Source: Meghimatium bilineatum | Taxonomy: Eukaryota > Mollusca > Gastropoda > Stylommatophora > Philomycidae | Reading direction: 5' to 3' | Assembly (NCBI GenBank): GCA_034231615.1 | Contig: CM067319.1 | Coordinates: 9,179,891-9,243,890 of the forward strand | DNA length: 64,000 nt | Part shown: in pieces, positions 21,641 to 32,530 of the stretch | How the letters are laid out: every line of letters starts with the position of its first letter | Numbering within the stretch: position 1 is the first letter of the stretch | Notes under the pieces: generated by a model | Told to the model about the DNA's origin: nothing | What the model saw: the letters and a program-made list of their open reading frames with translations, nothing else | Databases searched by the model: none | Translations under genes and position numbers: made by a program

Positions 21641-23176
21641 ATATTCTTTCCAGAGCGAAGTTTTCCTCATGAATCACCTGAAATTCCCGCTGTCACTAGC
21701 AAATTGTCTCGTTTCCTCAAGCGACATGTGTATGAATTACAGAATATCTTTTGTCCAGCGACGTCTTGGTCGATAATTTCTTCAACTGCGTGCTATCGCC
21801 CCGTCCAACTACACTCTTCCCATGCCATAGTGTCTCTTCATATGACCGAAAAAAACCAACATCTTCCTTAATAAGGGGTTTAAAAGCCAGCCTTCTTGAA
21901 CGTTGTTTTTTTTCTTTGCAGTTATTTCTTGGTTGGTCTTCATTGCTGTCCATGGTATTTTCAGGACTCTACTACAACACTCCATTTCGAAAGCCTCTAT
22001 TCTCTTGTCTGTAGTTTTATTTACTGTCCATGTTTCGCAGCTGTAGATCGGCACTGGGAACACATGTGTACTTAACACACATACCTAGTTCCCGTGTTTG
22101 CACAGTGCCGGAGTTTTTTCAATTGTTGTAATGTGGACATAGCTATTGCTGTTCTTCTGATCTCGGCTGCACAGTCTCCTAGAATATTTATGTTATTTCT
22201 TAGATATTCGAAATTTCTCAGTTCTACTAAAACTCTGTTATCAATATTAATTCTAGGTCTTGTTTTCACTTTGTCGCTTGTCATTTCTTTCGTCTTTTTC
22301 ATATTTGAAAAAGAATTTGTGGTTCGCTAAAACGTGTTGTTAATTTTATTATGTTCATTAATTCTTTCTCGTTTGATGTTAATATAATTGTGCCGTCTGC
22401 GTATCTAATTTATGGAATCGGCAGTCCCGTTTACCCGTAGTCGTAACCTTCGATAACAGTTACCATGTTGTTCCGACAGATCGACGTTGTGCTTGAACTA
22501 GCTACGGGCACGACGTGGGTGGGAGGAACAACAAGGAAACCTGTCGCAAGGGTCAGAGTTATGCCCTGATGTCGACGTCTGTTTTGGCGGCATTAGACTT
22601 AAAACACCATCGAGTTGGATGGCTTCTGGAACAGAAGGCGGAGCACTTATAGGAATACCCCACATACTGTGAGGCCAGTTTCTAATCAAGAATCAAGGAA
22701 TCTGTAGTCCTCCGATGTTTATGGGACTGAATTCTTGTTGCATTGTTCCGTGTTTTACATTTCTCATTATATTCTCTGCATACAAGTTAAATAGGTATGG
22801 CGGCAATGTACACCCTTGTCTTGCTCCTTTTTGTACTTTAAACCACTCTGATGTTACCCCTTCTACTTTTACGGAGGTTTCTTGATGTTTGTACAGCTCT
22901 GCAATTAGCATCTTTAGTGTAATCAATAAAACATGCATGCAGGTCGATATTGAGTTCTCTTCCTTTTCTCTATGATCATCCTCATAGTAAATATGTGATC
23001 TCTAGTGCCTCTTCGGGCTCTAAACCCTGCATGAGTTTCGTGAATACCATCTTCCAATTTTGTGGCCTATTCTCTTCATTATAATGTGTAGGAATATTTT
23101 TGTGGCTTGACTTATTAGTGCGATTCTTTTAATAGTTGAAGCATAATTGCAGACTCCGCTGTTTGGTATAGGTATA
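21641..23176 (-). mobile_element. LINE ORF2 remnant spanning RT palm to C-terminus (RTE/BovB-like)
   Basis: Minus-strand pieces in coding order: TKIFLHIIMKRIGHKI near 23080, KGRELNIDLHACFIDYTK near 22930, FKVQKGARQGCTLPPYLFNL and YAENIMRNVKHG near 22830-22740. Then come a 269-bp insertion, IRYADGTIIL-like sequence near 22400, VELRNFEYLRNNI near 22220, and SCETWTVNKTTDKRIEAFEM plus FFGHMKRH near 22030-21840. These are the RT motifs and tail of an RTE/BovB-type LINE. Several stops and frameshifts make it non-functional. Its 5' side is cut by a family A copy at 23177. Confidence 0.88.
22428..22696 (+). mobile_element. 5'-truncated family J element inside the LINE, with 14-bp TSD
   Basis: Inserted into LINE coding DNA and flanked by GGAATCGGCAGTCC (22414-22427) and GGAATCTGTAGTCC (22697-22710), a 14-bp duplication with two later changes. 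The insert matches the reverse complement of 27168-27430, where it forms the 3' part of a longer tRNA-headed element. It ends in an AATCAAGAATCAA tail. Confidence 0.88.
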
Positions 23177-23425
23177 TATATCGCCCGTGTGATGCCGGGG
23201 CATGAAGGGGGGCAAAGAATAGCAACACTGTTTACCTTCCACGCATGTCGTAAAAGGCGACTAAAGAGGTTATGGGATGGAGTTGCCTGTCCATCCCATG
23301 TAGGGTCAGTGACCCAATGCCATGCTGAAGTCGGATGTGTCAGGCCGAAAGGCGCAGATATCGCAGAAATGCTGTAAACCATGACACAACGCATTCCGTT
23401 CTCCGGACTACATCCTGCTAGTAGG
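23177..23425 (+). mobile_element. Family A, copy 5
   Basis: One of the best-conserved family A copies: AACACTGTTTACCTTCCACG, TCGTAAAAGGCGACTAAAG, GTCGGATGTGTCAGGCCGAA, GGCGCAGATATCGCAG, CATTCCGTTCTCCGGACTAC. It lacks the GAA-rich tail. Abuts the LINE remnant upstream. Confidence 0.8.
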
Positions 23426-23787
23426 TTGTATTGAAGGTTATGATTGCTTCAGAAATGACATTTAATTCCAGCCTATTATTGTACCTGTTTTGTTTTCAGA
23501 ATTGACATTTGGATTCCAAGGCTATGATTGTCGCCTTTGTTTCAGACATGTTTCACTTTTGAGGGATATGACTGTGAACTTTGTTTTAAAAAATGACACG
23601 TCAACAAAAATAAAAATGTATTGAAATAAATAGCAAAAATGATATTGTGTGAAAACTTCAAGGAAAATGTAAAGGAAACGACGAAATATTACATGGGAAA
23701 CAGTGGAGTAGTCAATGAATCACTTGTTTGCTTCGATCTTCACGAACTACGATCGATGAAGCTCGTGTTTACTATTTCGAATGATGG

Positions 23788-23824
<37 letters not shown>

Positions 23825-23900
23825 TCTTTATTGTATAATTGGAATATTCTAATGTATGCAATGTTTTATTAGGAAACCTCCTACTCCAGCGAAGAGTGAC
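23426..23900. other. Unclassified spacer with short (TA)n
   Basis: A (TA)n run lies at about 23788-23818. Otherwise no frame or repeat recognised. Confidence 0.5.
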
Positions 23901-24180
23901 TATCTCTGTGTATAGATCGAATGTTCCACCATCGTGTCATCCAATCACATGAAAGCATGTTCTATCATCGTGTAATCAGACATCCAATCATATGAAAGCA
24001 TGTTCTACCATCGTGTAATCAGACATCCAATCATATGAAAGCATGTTCTACCATCGTGTAATCAGACATCCAATCACATGAAAGCATGTTCTACCATCGT
24101 GTAATCAGACATCCAATCACATGAAAGCATGTTCCACCATCGTGTAATCAGACATCCAATCACATGAAAGTGTACACATA
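23900..24180. repeat. 43-bp minisatellite
   Basis: Six units containing CATCGTGTAATCAGACATCC and CATGAAAGCATGTTCTACC, nearly identical. Confidence 0.94.
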
Positions 24181-24414
24181 TTTGGTGATATTAATATTGA
24201 CTACTTCATGGCTGTCCATAATTTACGTCATCAATTGTTTTGCCAATTGTGACCTTCTCCTGCTCATCTTGTCAAAAAAAAAAAAAAAACTGTCAAGAAT
24301 TCAGGAACCCACTCATCCTGTTTAATAATGTCAAAACATTCCTCTATACCCAACCCCCATCGAATTCTTTTGGCAGAAAAAAAGGGAAGAAAAACTACAT
24401 GATTTATTTCAAAA

Positions 24415-24545
24415 TTTGCGCAGTAAGTACAATTTGCGCAGTAAGTACAATTTGCGCAGTAGTACAATTTACGCAGTAAGTACAATTTACACAGTAAGTA
24501 CAATTTGTGCAGTAAGTACAATTTGCGCAGTATGTACAATTTAAC
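24415..24545. repeat. 18-bp minisatellite
   Basis: Seven units of TTTGCGCAGTAAGTACAA. The stretch before it (24181-24414) holds a poly-A run at 24275 and no gene. Confidence 0.92.
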
Positions 24546-24599
24546 AAATTTTGTCAGTTCTATGGGACACTGTATGAACTACAAAAGACAGTGAGTTTT

Positions 24600-24660
24600 A
24601 TTCAGGAGACAGAATTACAGATATAGACATGTTTAAGTGAACAAAAGAAAGAAGAAATTT
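24600..24660 (+). mobile_element. Family G, 3' fragment
   Basis: TTCAGGAGACAGAATTACAG, ATATAGACATGTTTAAGTG and a GAAAGAAGAA tail match the 3' end of the family G element at 63561-63923 (there on the minus strand). Confidence 0.75.
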
Positions 24661-25260
24661 CAAAATTGGACAAAAATTACGAATTTTTCACATTCAAACA
24701 ATTTATTTAGCACATAAAAAGTTCTTTTTTGTGGACATCAACTTTTGTCGATTCCCCCGCCTCCCCTCCTTGTCAACAACTGCCAAACTTTTCCATAGCC
24801 TCCACACTCCGATAGGCGACCTAATGAATGACAATAGCTTTTGATCACACAGACTGCATGTTTTCAACATAGGACCGAAGGTATGTCCTCACTAAGAGGA
24901 CGGGAAGGGGGAGGAGTTTACTTCATCTCACGAAACTTGACTATCTTATCTTTGTACGTAATTATTTTCGTGTTCATGAAATTTGTCGCGACCTTTAATT
25001 CCTTAATGTTCATGAAATTTGTCGCGACCTTTAATTCCTTCTTAATTTAGAAAATAATTTAAGGAGGGGCTGGGGTTGTGGGGGGGGGGGAGGAACGAGG
25101 ATAGGTTTAAGAGCTTATTGGCGAAGTAACCAGCACTCATCTGTTATGAGTAATTGAAAGAAGAGGAATTTGGGATTTGAACTCTTCAAAATCCTCCCCT
25201 CCCCCATAATAACGGGCTTCCTTATAAGCAACCACTATCAACTGTTTGAAATGAAACCAA
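24661..25260. other. Unclassified region
   Basis: Holds a 33-bp direct duplication (TTCATGAAATTTGTCGCGAC core) at 24973-25042 and a G run near 25080. No gene recognised. Confidence 0.5.
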
Positions 25261-25375
25261 GACGGAACTTGATACAAATTTGTTATTTATTATACAACAG
25301 ATGTGATTGGTTATTGATTTCACAACTGATTTGATTGGTTATTGATATTACAACAGATGTGATTTGTTATTGAGT
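25260..25375. repeat. Short 31-34-bp tandem repeat
   Basis: Three units around ACAACAGATGTGATTGGTTA then TTGAT. Confidence 0.7.
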
Positions 25376-25439
25376 AAGCTCTATACGGTTACCCGCTAAT
25401 CCCTAGGGAACTCAGAAATGCACTTTGTAAATAAGACGT

Positions 25440-25512
25440 TGCCCGCGGGGTTGGAACCAACGGCAACATGTGCGTTAAGCAAACGACTTAGCAACTGCAC
25501 TAGAAAGATATG
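25440..25512 (-). mobile_element. tRNA-like SINE head or tRNA pseudogene
   Basis: Minus strand shows an A-box-like TAGTGCAGTTG and a good B box GGTTCCAACCCC. No matching acceptor stem was found, so a functional tRNA is unlikely. Confidence 0.45.
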
Positions 25513-25619
25513 TCCTTCAGATGGCCAGTTCGACTCAAGCAACTCTTAATACCAAGTTATCCAAATCCCAAGCTATATCCTGAATCTATTTGTACAGAGT
25601 TTACTCGAAGACAGAGAGG

Positions 25620-26239
25620 TTGATTGGTTGGTTGCTTATCCTGCGGTCCATGGGCTCATGCCCTTTGACTCAATGTCATTAAATGGCATTATATTCCTGG
25701 CAAGTCTGTGGATAATCGGCCCGTCCCGGGCCAGAGCCAGAGAATAACTATCACACCTCCAGGAAGGTAATTTTCAACCTATGCACTGCTCCGGGCCACT
25801 GTAGCCAAAATAGGGTTCACTGTGTTCATTCCCCGCCAGAATTGACTACTGGTAATGCCGAACTTCTCTATTGCTCAAGGCACGCAACCAAAGGTTCAAG
25901 TCAAAAGGATTGTCATTTCCTGAGTCACTGTGCCTCTATGATGGGTCTCAGCCAAAGGAAAAAAAACAGTGCTGTCAGTTTCCTCCTCCCCAGTGCTGCA
26001 CAGTACATCTCTGGCTCCCTCCCAACCACAAAGGGTGCATACATATATACAAGTAAACATGAAACACATTTCAACAACAAAATAACAGCATAAGAAGCAT
26101 AGTTGTATAGATGACGTGCCATGAAGCTTCTATAAGAAGATAACCTCAATATAACGGCATGTCATCTACTAAGGTTTTCTGTTGCATGGATGGTTTGTCT
26201 AGTGAGCCATTGGTGAGACCCACAGACGCAACCACATGC
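25620..26239 (-). mobile_element. Family K retroposon, copy 1, 13-bp TSD
   Basis: A 620-bp non-coding element with a sharp border on each side. It is flanked by a perfect duplication, GAAGACAGAGAGG, at 25607-25619 and 26240-26252. It is the reverse complement of 30572-31195 over its full length, at high but incomplete identity. The minus strand ends in a CAACCAACCAATCAA tail, which fixes the orientation as a retroposon. No A/B boxes or RT were found; the short frames inside are shared only because the DNA is shared. Confidence 0.92.
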
Positions 26240-26344
26240 GAAGACAGAGAGGAATTACATACTTTTCTGGCGGTTCTAAGCACCAACGATCTATCAACTA
26301 ATAAAAATGAAGGATAAACCAAATATAGGTATAAACGCTGCCAA

Positions 26345-26470
26345 TAAATAACAGGCATAAATGCACAAGAGTTTCAATCCCTAGAAACTAAACGACAGGG
26401 ATTGTGAACTATGATATCCGCCCTATGTGCCAAACTTGTCAAAAGAGGAACTGAGAGACTGACAACAAAT
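26345..26470 (+). mobile_element. Family E, copy 2
   Basis: AACAGGCATAAATGCACAAG through CTATGTGCCAAACTTGTCAA, ending in GAGAGACTGACAAC. Matches 17195-17350. Confidence 0.7.
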
Positions 26471-26479
26471 AAAGAGAAC

Positions 26480-26640
26480 ACTAATCGCGAGACAAAAGAC
26501 AAACACGTTTCGACTAGAAAGCCTTCATCAAGAACGAATACTAAAAAACTAAAGAAATTTTAGATATTATATCGATTATAATGAACAAAGTAAAGAAATC
26601 GACAATGTTAATAAAGTCAATTAATATCAATATTATCAGT
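26480..26640 (-). mobile_element. Hammerhead-like hairpin repeat (copy 3)
   Basis: Minus strand holds TTGATGAAGGCTTTCTAGTC then GAAACGTG at 26503-26535. The hairpin core agrees with the copies at 15650 and 20821 although flanking sequence is largely different. Fossil retroelement end, family unproven. Confidence 0.5.
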
Positions 26641-26751
26641 TATTACAGCATACAATCGATATCATATTATATTCAGTAGGTATCCATTTATTCAACCTGT
26701 TGACTGCAGTGATTTTCTAAACGATACTTTGCTTTCAGTAGCTTGCCATTG

Positions 26752-26960
26752 CCGGCGTAGTCCGGACGTTGTAGCAGCGTGGTACAGAGCCTGTTTATGA
26801 CGGTCAAGGTACCTGGTTCGAATCTCGCCGCAGACAATTATGTATCCAGATCAATGAGAAAGCAATGACCAACTACTGAAAGTATTTATATTGCCTAAAA
26901 ATTGATACAGCCAAAAGTGCTGAGTCGATGGCAACGTCCTGAATAGGATATGTAATCACG
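26752..26960 (+). mobile_element. tRNA-derived SINE family C, copy
   Basis: GTAGCAGCGTGGTACAGAGC (A-box-like), a B box GGTTCGAATCTC near 26814, CAATGAGAAAGCAATGACCA, ATTATATTGCC-like body, and GAGTCGATGGCAACGTCCTG near the end. It aligns with 36885-37085 throughout. Confidence 0.8.
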
Positions 26961-27167
26961 TTTTAGGTTGTCTTTAAAGACTCGCAACAGTCTCTTTTAG
27001 GTTGTCTTTGAAGAATCGCACCAGTCTCTTTTAGGACTATCAGCATGTTTCAAGGAATCCACTGGTAAAGATAATATGAGATAATTAGAAACAGAGGTCA
27101 CAGCACACGGTTTCCCATAAGCGCTACAGTTGTCTAATCAGTGATTGACCAGAAACATCATAAATTG

Positions 27168-27650
27168 ATTCTCGATTAGAAACTGACCTCACAGCACGTG
27201 GGGCATTCCCATAAATGTTCCTTCCTCTGTTCCAGCAGCCATCCAACTCGATGGTGTTTCGAGTCTAATGCCACCGAAACAGACGTCAACATCAGGGCAC
27301 AACTCTGGCCCTTGCGACAGGTTTCTTTGTTGTTCCGCCTACCCACGCCGTGCACATCCCAGATCAAGCACAACGTTGGCCTGGCGGAACAACATGGTAA
27401 CTGTTATCGAAGGTTACGACTACAGGCTTCCTAACATCCTAACTAGCTTCGCATACCGCAACATGCTCAGTAACGATGACACGATTACTCGACCTCCTCA
27501 GATCATGAATCCTGGTCCCCTATTCCTGCTGTCTGAGTGAACCACGAAACTAAGTTTTATTTCACACCACGAATATCGAGTGGATTCGAACCCCCGATTT
27601 GCTGGTCAGTGGATTAATGATTTAACATCGCACTACGGCAGCTCCCTTGT
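27168..27650 (-). mobile_element. Composite tRNA-headed element (families I head + J tail)
   Basis: Minus strand begins GGGAGCTGCCGTAGTGCGAT, with a B box GGTTCGAATCC (plus 27582-27594). A body of about 150 bp follows, then the J segment with GTCGTAACCTTCGATAACAG and a CTAATCGAGAATCAA end. The same J segment, 5'-truncated, is inserted at 22428. I infer that this is one element of about 480 bp. The head is related to the SINE at 8060-8265. Confidence 0.65.
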
Positions 27651-28374
27651 TGCAAACGTAACAAATCAACACCAAGCCTTCAAAGACGTGGAGTCCTTCA
27701 GTGGACTTGTACCCCTTTCCAGACAAGACAAAAGATTATATGAACATTGAAAGATTCATTAAAGACTACCCTCAGACATAATGGATGATTTTACGCAAAG
27801 TAATTGCACTCGCCAGAATCCATTTTTGCACCAGGACATAAGGACACAACAAATAAAAAAAAACCAATACGGTCTGATATAATCAAAATAGACTCCTGTC
27901 TTAGGCAAATGGAGGTTTTAATCTCCTCTTTAACAAACAAACTAACATAGGTTGTCTTTACTTTATGAGCGGCCAAGTTGCACAAAGCACTCTCAGTAAT
28001 TTCAACCAGATACCTTTGCTGTCTGATACTTTCCCTATTAAGACCTGCCACATAGATGGATATTATTTACTGATTACTTGAAAGTCAAGATACTACTTAC
28101 TTGACAATTCTTTTGCCCATAATCGCTGTTTCTGGGTGCGTTAGTGAGTGGATTGATCCAGGATGGATGTTTTCTTCCAGGACACTGTTTGAGAAAAGAT
28201 GACAGCTACCTGTCTTGTCTCTCATACCATTTACCTGTGAATTATAGATCAAGAGACTCATAAATCAGCATGGAACTGGAAGCGTCAGCCGCTACACTCT
28301 GGTGAATTCATTGAGACGGGGATATGAGCCCCTATTGATTTGTTCAGTGTGCGCTGATGATAACTCAAGTAAAC
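27651..28374. other. Unclassified region
   Basis: Includes an 86-codon minus frame (27791-28051) without a recognisable family. No repeats seen. Confidence 0.4.
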
Positions 28375-30232
28375 CCATAACTCAAATAAACCCATAACTC
28401 AAGTAAACTCATAACTCAAATAAACCAATAACTCAAGTAAACTCATAACTCAAGTAAACTCATAACTCAAGTAAACCCATAACTCAAGTAAACCCATAAC
28501 TCAAATAAACCCATAACTAAAATAAACCCATAACTCAAATAAACCCATAACTCAAATAAACCCATAACTCAAGTAAACCAATAACTCAAGTAAACCCATA
28601 ACTCAAGTAAACCCATAACTCAAGTAAACCCATAACTCAAATAAACCCATAACTCAAGTAAACCCATAACTCAAGTAAACCCATAACTCAAGTAAACCCA
28701 TAACTCAAATAAACCCATAACTCAAATAAACCCATAACTCAAGTAAACCCATAACTCAGTAAACCCATAACTCAAGTAAACCCATAACTCAAGTAAACCC
28801 ATAACTCAAGTAAACCCATAACTCAAGTAAACCCATAACTCAAGTAAACCCATAACTCAAATAAACCCATAACTCAAGTAAACCCATAACTCAAATAAAC
28901 CCATAACTCAAATAAACCCATAACTCAAATAAACCCATAACTCAAATAAACCCATAACTCAAGTAAACCCATAACTCAGTAAACCCATAACTCAAATAAA
29001 CCCATAACTCAAGTAAACCCATAACTCAAGTAAACCCATAACTCAAATAAACCCATAACTAAAATAAACCCATAACTCAAATAAACCCATAACTCAAATA
29101 AACCCATAACTCAAGTAAACCAATAACTCAAGTAAACCCATAACTCAAGTAAACCCATAACTCAAGTAAACCCATAACTCAAATAAACCCATAACTCAAG
29201 TAAACCCATAACTCAAGTAAACCCATAACTCAAGTAAACCCATAACTCAAATAAACCCATAACTCAAATAAACCCATAACTCAAGTAAACCCATAACTCA
29301 GTAAACCCATAACTCAAGTAAACCCATAACTCAAGTAAACCCATAACTCAAGTAAACCCATAACTCAAGTAAACCCATAACTCAAGTAAACCCATAACTC
29401 AAATAAACCCATAACTCAAGTAAACCCATAACTCAAATAAACCCATAACTCAAATAAACCCATAACTCAAATAAACCCATAACTCAAGTAAACCCATAAC
29501 TCAGTAAACCCATAACTCAAATAAACCCATAACTCAAGTAAACCCATAACTCAAATAAACCCATAACTCAAATAAACCCATAACTCAAATAAACCCATAA
29601 CTCAAATAAACCCATAACTCAAGTAAACCCATAACTCAGTAAACCCATAACTCAAATAAACCCATAACTCAAGTAAACCCATAACTCAAGTAAACCCATA
29701 ACTCAAATAAACCCATAACTAAAATAAACCCATAACTCAAATAAACCCATAACTCAAATAAACCCATAACTCAAGTAAACCAATAACTCAAGTAAACCCA
29801 TAACTCAAGTAAACCCATAACTCAAGTAAACCCATAACTCAAATAAACCCATAACTCAAGTAAACCCATAACTCAAGTAAACCCATAACTCAAGTAAACC
29901 CATAACTCAAATAAACCCATAACTCAAATAAACCCATAACTCAAGTAAACCCATAACTCAGTAAACCCATAACTCAAGTAAACCCATAACTCAAGTAAAC
30001 CCATAACTCAAGTAAACCCATAACTCAAGTAAACCCATAACTCAAGTAAACCCATAACTCAAATAAACCCATAACTCAAATAAACCCATAACTCAAATAA
30101 ACCCATAACTCAAATAAACCCATAACTCAAATAAACCCATAACTCAAGTAAACCCATAACTCAGTAAACCCATAACTCAAATAAACCCATAACTCAAGTA
30201 AACCCATAACTCAAATAAACCGATAACTCAAA
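28375..30232. repeat. 17-bp satellite with 660-bp higher-order repeat
   Basis: About 110 units of ACTCAARTAAACCCATA, where R is A or G, with rare 16-bp (CTCAGTAAA) and CTAAAATAA variants. The order of variants repeats. From about 28857, sequence recurs 660 bp later up to about 30230 with only about two differences (near 30080 and 30221). The CTAAAATAA variant sits at 28516, 29058 and 29718, showing an earlier duplication about 542 bp apart. Confidence 0.97.
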
Positions 30233-30559
30233 TTTTTGAAATACAGTTATACATATATGCAAGTCAGCGTATTAAAAATTAGAGAGCATAGGGTAAAGCT
30301 GGTACAATTTTGGGAATCGGCCTGGTCAAATGTACTCAGAAACATCTACAAATTGGGGAAACCAAATACGTTCTTGTTGTATACGTCAAGAGGCTTGTAT
30401 ATACATTACTTGAACGATTAAAATATTGCATTTATACACCAACATAATTGTTTGAATGAGAAACATTTAAAGAAAATGTTAATGAAAACATGTATTTTTT
30501 TCGACATATTTCTGCTAAAATGTGTTTTAGTTGCTAATCGGAAAATTTGTCTGTTTTAC
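30233..30559. other. Unclassified spacer
   Basis: AT-rich; a 61-codon plus frame at 30236-30421 is not recognised. Confidence 0.4.
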
Positions 30560-30571
30560 ATAATAAAGCAA

Positions 30572-31195
30572 AGCATGTGGTTACGTCTGTGGGTCTCACC
30601 AAGGGCCCACTAGACAAACCCCAACCATGCAACAGAAAACCTTAGTAGATGACATGCCGTTATATTGAGGATATCTTCTTATAGAAGTTTCATGGGACGT
30701 CATTCATACAATTGTGCTTTTATTTTGTTGTTGAAATGTGTTTCATGTTTACCTGAATATATATGTATGCACCCTTTGTGGTTGGGAGAGAGCCAGAGAT
30801 GTACTGTGCAGCACTGGGGAGGAGGAAACTGACAGCACTGTTTTTTCCTATGGCTTAGACCCATCATAGAGGCACAGTGACTCAGGACGTGACATTCCTT
30901 TTGACTTGAACCTTTGGTTGCGTGCTTTGAGCAATAGAGAAGTTCGGCATAACCAGTAGTCAATTGGTGGCGGGGAATGAGCACAGTGAACCCTATTTTG
31001 GCTACAGTGGCTAGGAGTAGTGCATAGGTTGAAACCTACCTTCCTGGAGGTGTGATAGTTATTATCTGGCTCTGTCCCGGGGTGGGCCGAAAATTCACAG
31101 ACTTCCCAGCAATATAATGTCATTTAATGGCATTAGGTCAAAAGGCATGAGCCCATGGACCGCTGGATCAGCAACTAACCAACCAACCAATCAAA
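30572..31195 (+). mobile_element. Family K retroposon, copy 2, 12-bp TSD
   Basis: A 624-bp element flanked by a perfect duplication, ATAATAAAGCAA, at 30560-30571 and 31196-31207. It begins GCATGTGGTTACGTCTGTGG and ends CTAACCAACCAACCAATCAA. It is the opposite orientation of copy 1 at 25620, with both ends coinciding to within a few bases, so it defines a full-length unit. Non-coding. Confidence 0.92.
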
Positions 31196-31207
31196 ATAAT
31201 AAAGCAA

Positions 31208-31645
31208 GGAGGAAAGGGGAGGGGGAGTTCATCAATTCTTGACGGTTATTGTCAAGTGTGGGGGGGGGCGGGGTAAAAAATATTTGACGTTAATTATCGA
31301 CAGCTTCCAATCGTAAAGGCTGAATTGTGTTTAAAAAAAAAGGAAAAATAAACACAACTATTTTGGAGTTACTTTTATAAAAGATATTTGCTGTTTGGGA
31401 ATTATTCAACCTATCAACTGTTTCCACCTGGTGAGTAACTTCTTGTTGTTATCTGAATTATACTCACCTCATGATTCGTGAGATCACGAAAGAGATAAAG
31501 GTCAAACAATATTTTTGACAATAACTCGTGACAGGTTCATACAAATTCCGTGAATCTTACTGAACACACAAAGTGTGACCATTTTATTGAATCCCTATAA
31601 AAGATTGGCGGTCCTCGAATAAGTTCAGTTTAAATTTAATGCGCA
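31208..31645. other. Unclassified spacer
   Basis: Contains G-rich and A-rich runs near 31258-31350. It may include the 5' part of the adjoining Tc1-like element, but no terminal inverted repeat was recognised. Confidence 0.4.
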
Positions 31646-31649
31646 AATA

Positions 31650-32090
31650 TGGCTCATCTCGCCACAGAACAAAGATACATCATCATTGAAAGCTTAGAGA
31701 CTGGACAATCATAAAGTGTAGTAGCCAGAGACTTGAATGTGGTTAGGAGCACCATTATTCGACTATGGATGTGATTTAAAAAAATAAAATTATCTCAGTG
31801 GTAGACCGGCCGTGTAATGGAAGACCCAGAGACACAACTCCTGCCGAAGACCGCTTCTTACGGCTGCTTCAGGAATCGATTTTCATCTGCGTCCTACACA
31901 GTCCAATCACTACCAGCAGCTCGTCACATTTCAAATCAAACGGACAGGAACCTGCTCCATGATGCTAGTCTTTGAGTTAGAAGACCCTATAGAGGTCCTA
32001 TCCTTACGGACCAGCATAGCCAGAACCGGCTGAAGTAGGCGAACCAGCATCGTCAATGTCCCGTTGGGAATGACTGGAGAGGGTTTGGTT
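31650..32090 (+). mobile_element. Tc1-like transposase fragment
   Basis: Translation gives HLATEQRYIIIESLETGQS, VVARDLNVVRSTIIRLWM and, in another frame, AARHISNQTDRNLLHDASL then RRPYRGPILTDQHSQNRLK. These match the paired helix-turn-helix DNA-binding half of Tc1 transposases, including the I-S-x-Q-T-V-R-N-R-L-H segment. The DDE catalytic domain is missing. In-frame stops (after ETGQS and LWM) and a frame change show that it is dead. Confidence 0.8.
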
Positions 32091-32204
32091 TAGTTAAAGT
32101 CTGAAAGTTTATTCATACCAAGGTTGAAACATTAATTCAGTAAAATTAAATTTTGGTACAAGTTTGAAATGAATTGCTTTTCTTTTTTTTTAAACAGTAT
32201 TATC

Positions 32205-32530
32205 ATCAGGTGCAATACTGGCTGGCGTAGACAATCATGGCTCTCCACAGCTTTTTGTCTCTAGTATTATGTATCAAGATCGTTGTTGTTTCCTTGCCGT
32301 GCCAGGTTGTCAAACTAATATTTTCTTACGTTGTCGCCCTCTGTCTCTATTGCCTTAAATCTTGCATTTTGCGACCATGTTCTTCAAATCTCCCAATCTC
32401 ATAAAGTGGCCAAAAAATGATGATTGTCTTTTTCTTATATTATTGATTAAGATCCGTTTCGCATTTGACTCTTTTAACACCTCCACTTTAATTTTCTGGC
32501 AGTCCATGGTATTCTCAGCATTCATATGTA
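32205..32530 (-). mobile_element. LINE ORF2 C-terminal remnant
   Basis: Minus strand reads EVLKESNAKRILINNIRKRQ, SSFFGHFMRLGDLKNMVAKC and, after a frame change, a GRQR-like stretch ending KLWRAMIVYASQ. This is the RTE-like tail W-T-x-N-E-E-V-L...FFGH-MR-x-x-x-L-E-N-x-x-x-x-K. Its upstream coding DNA has become a minisatellite (next entry). Confidence 0.8.

Noticed and set aside
23900-24180. 43-bp repeats as a CRISPR array
   Set aside because: Units are contiguous with no unique spacers, and the setting is eukaryotic. The same holds for the 53-, 49-, 37- and 35-bp arrays.
25842-26093. 83-codon frame shared with the minus strand at 30700-30984 as a conserved gene
   Set aside because: Similarity comes from the family K element; the frames differ in reading and are antisense to the inferred element direction.
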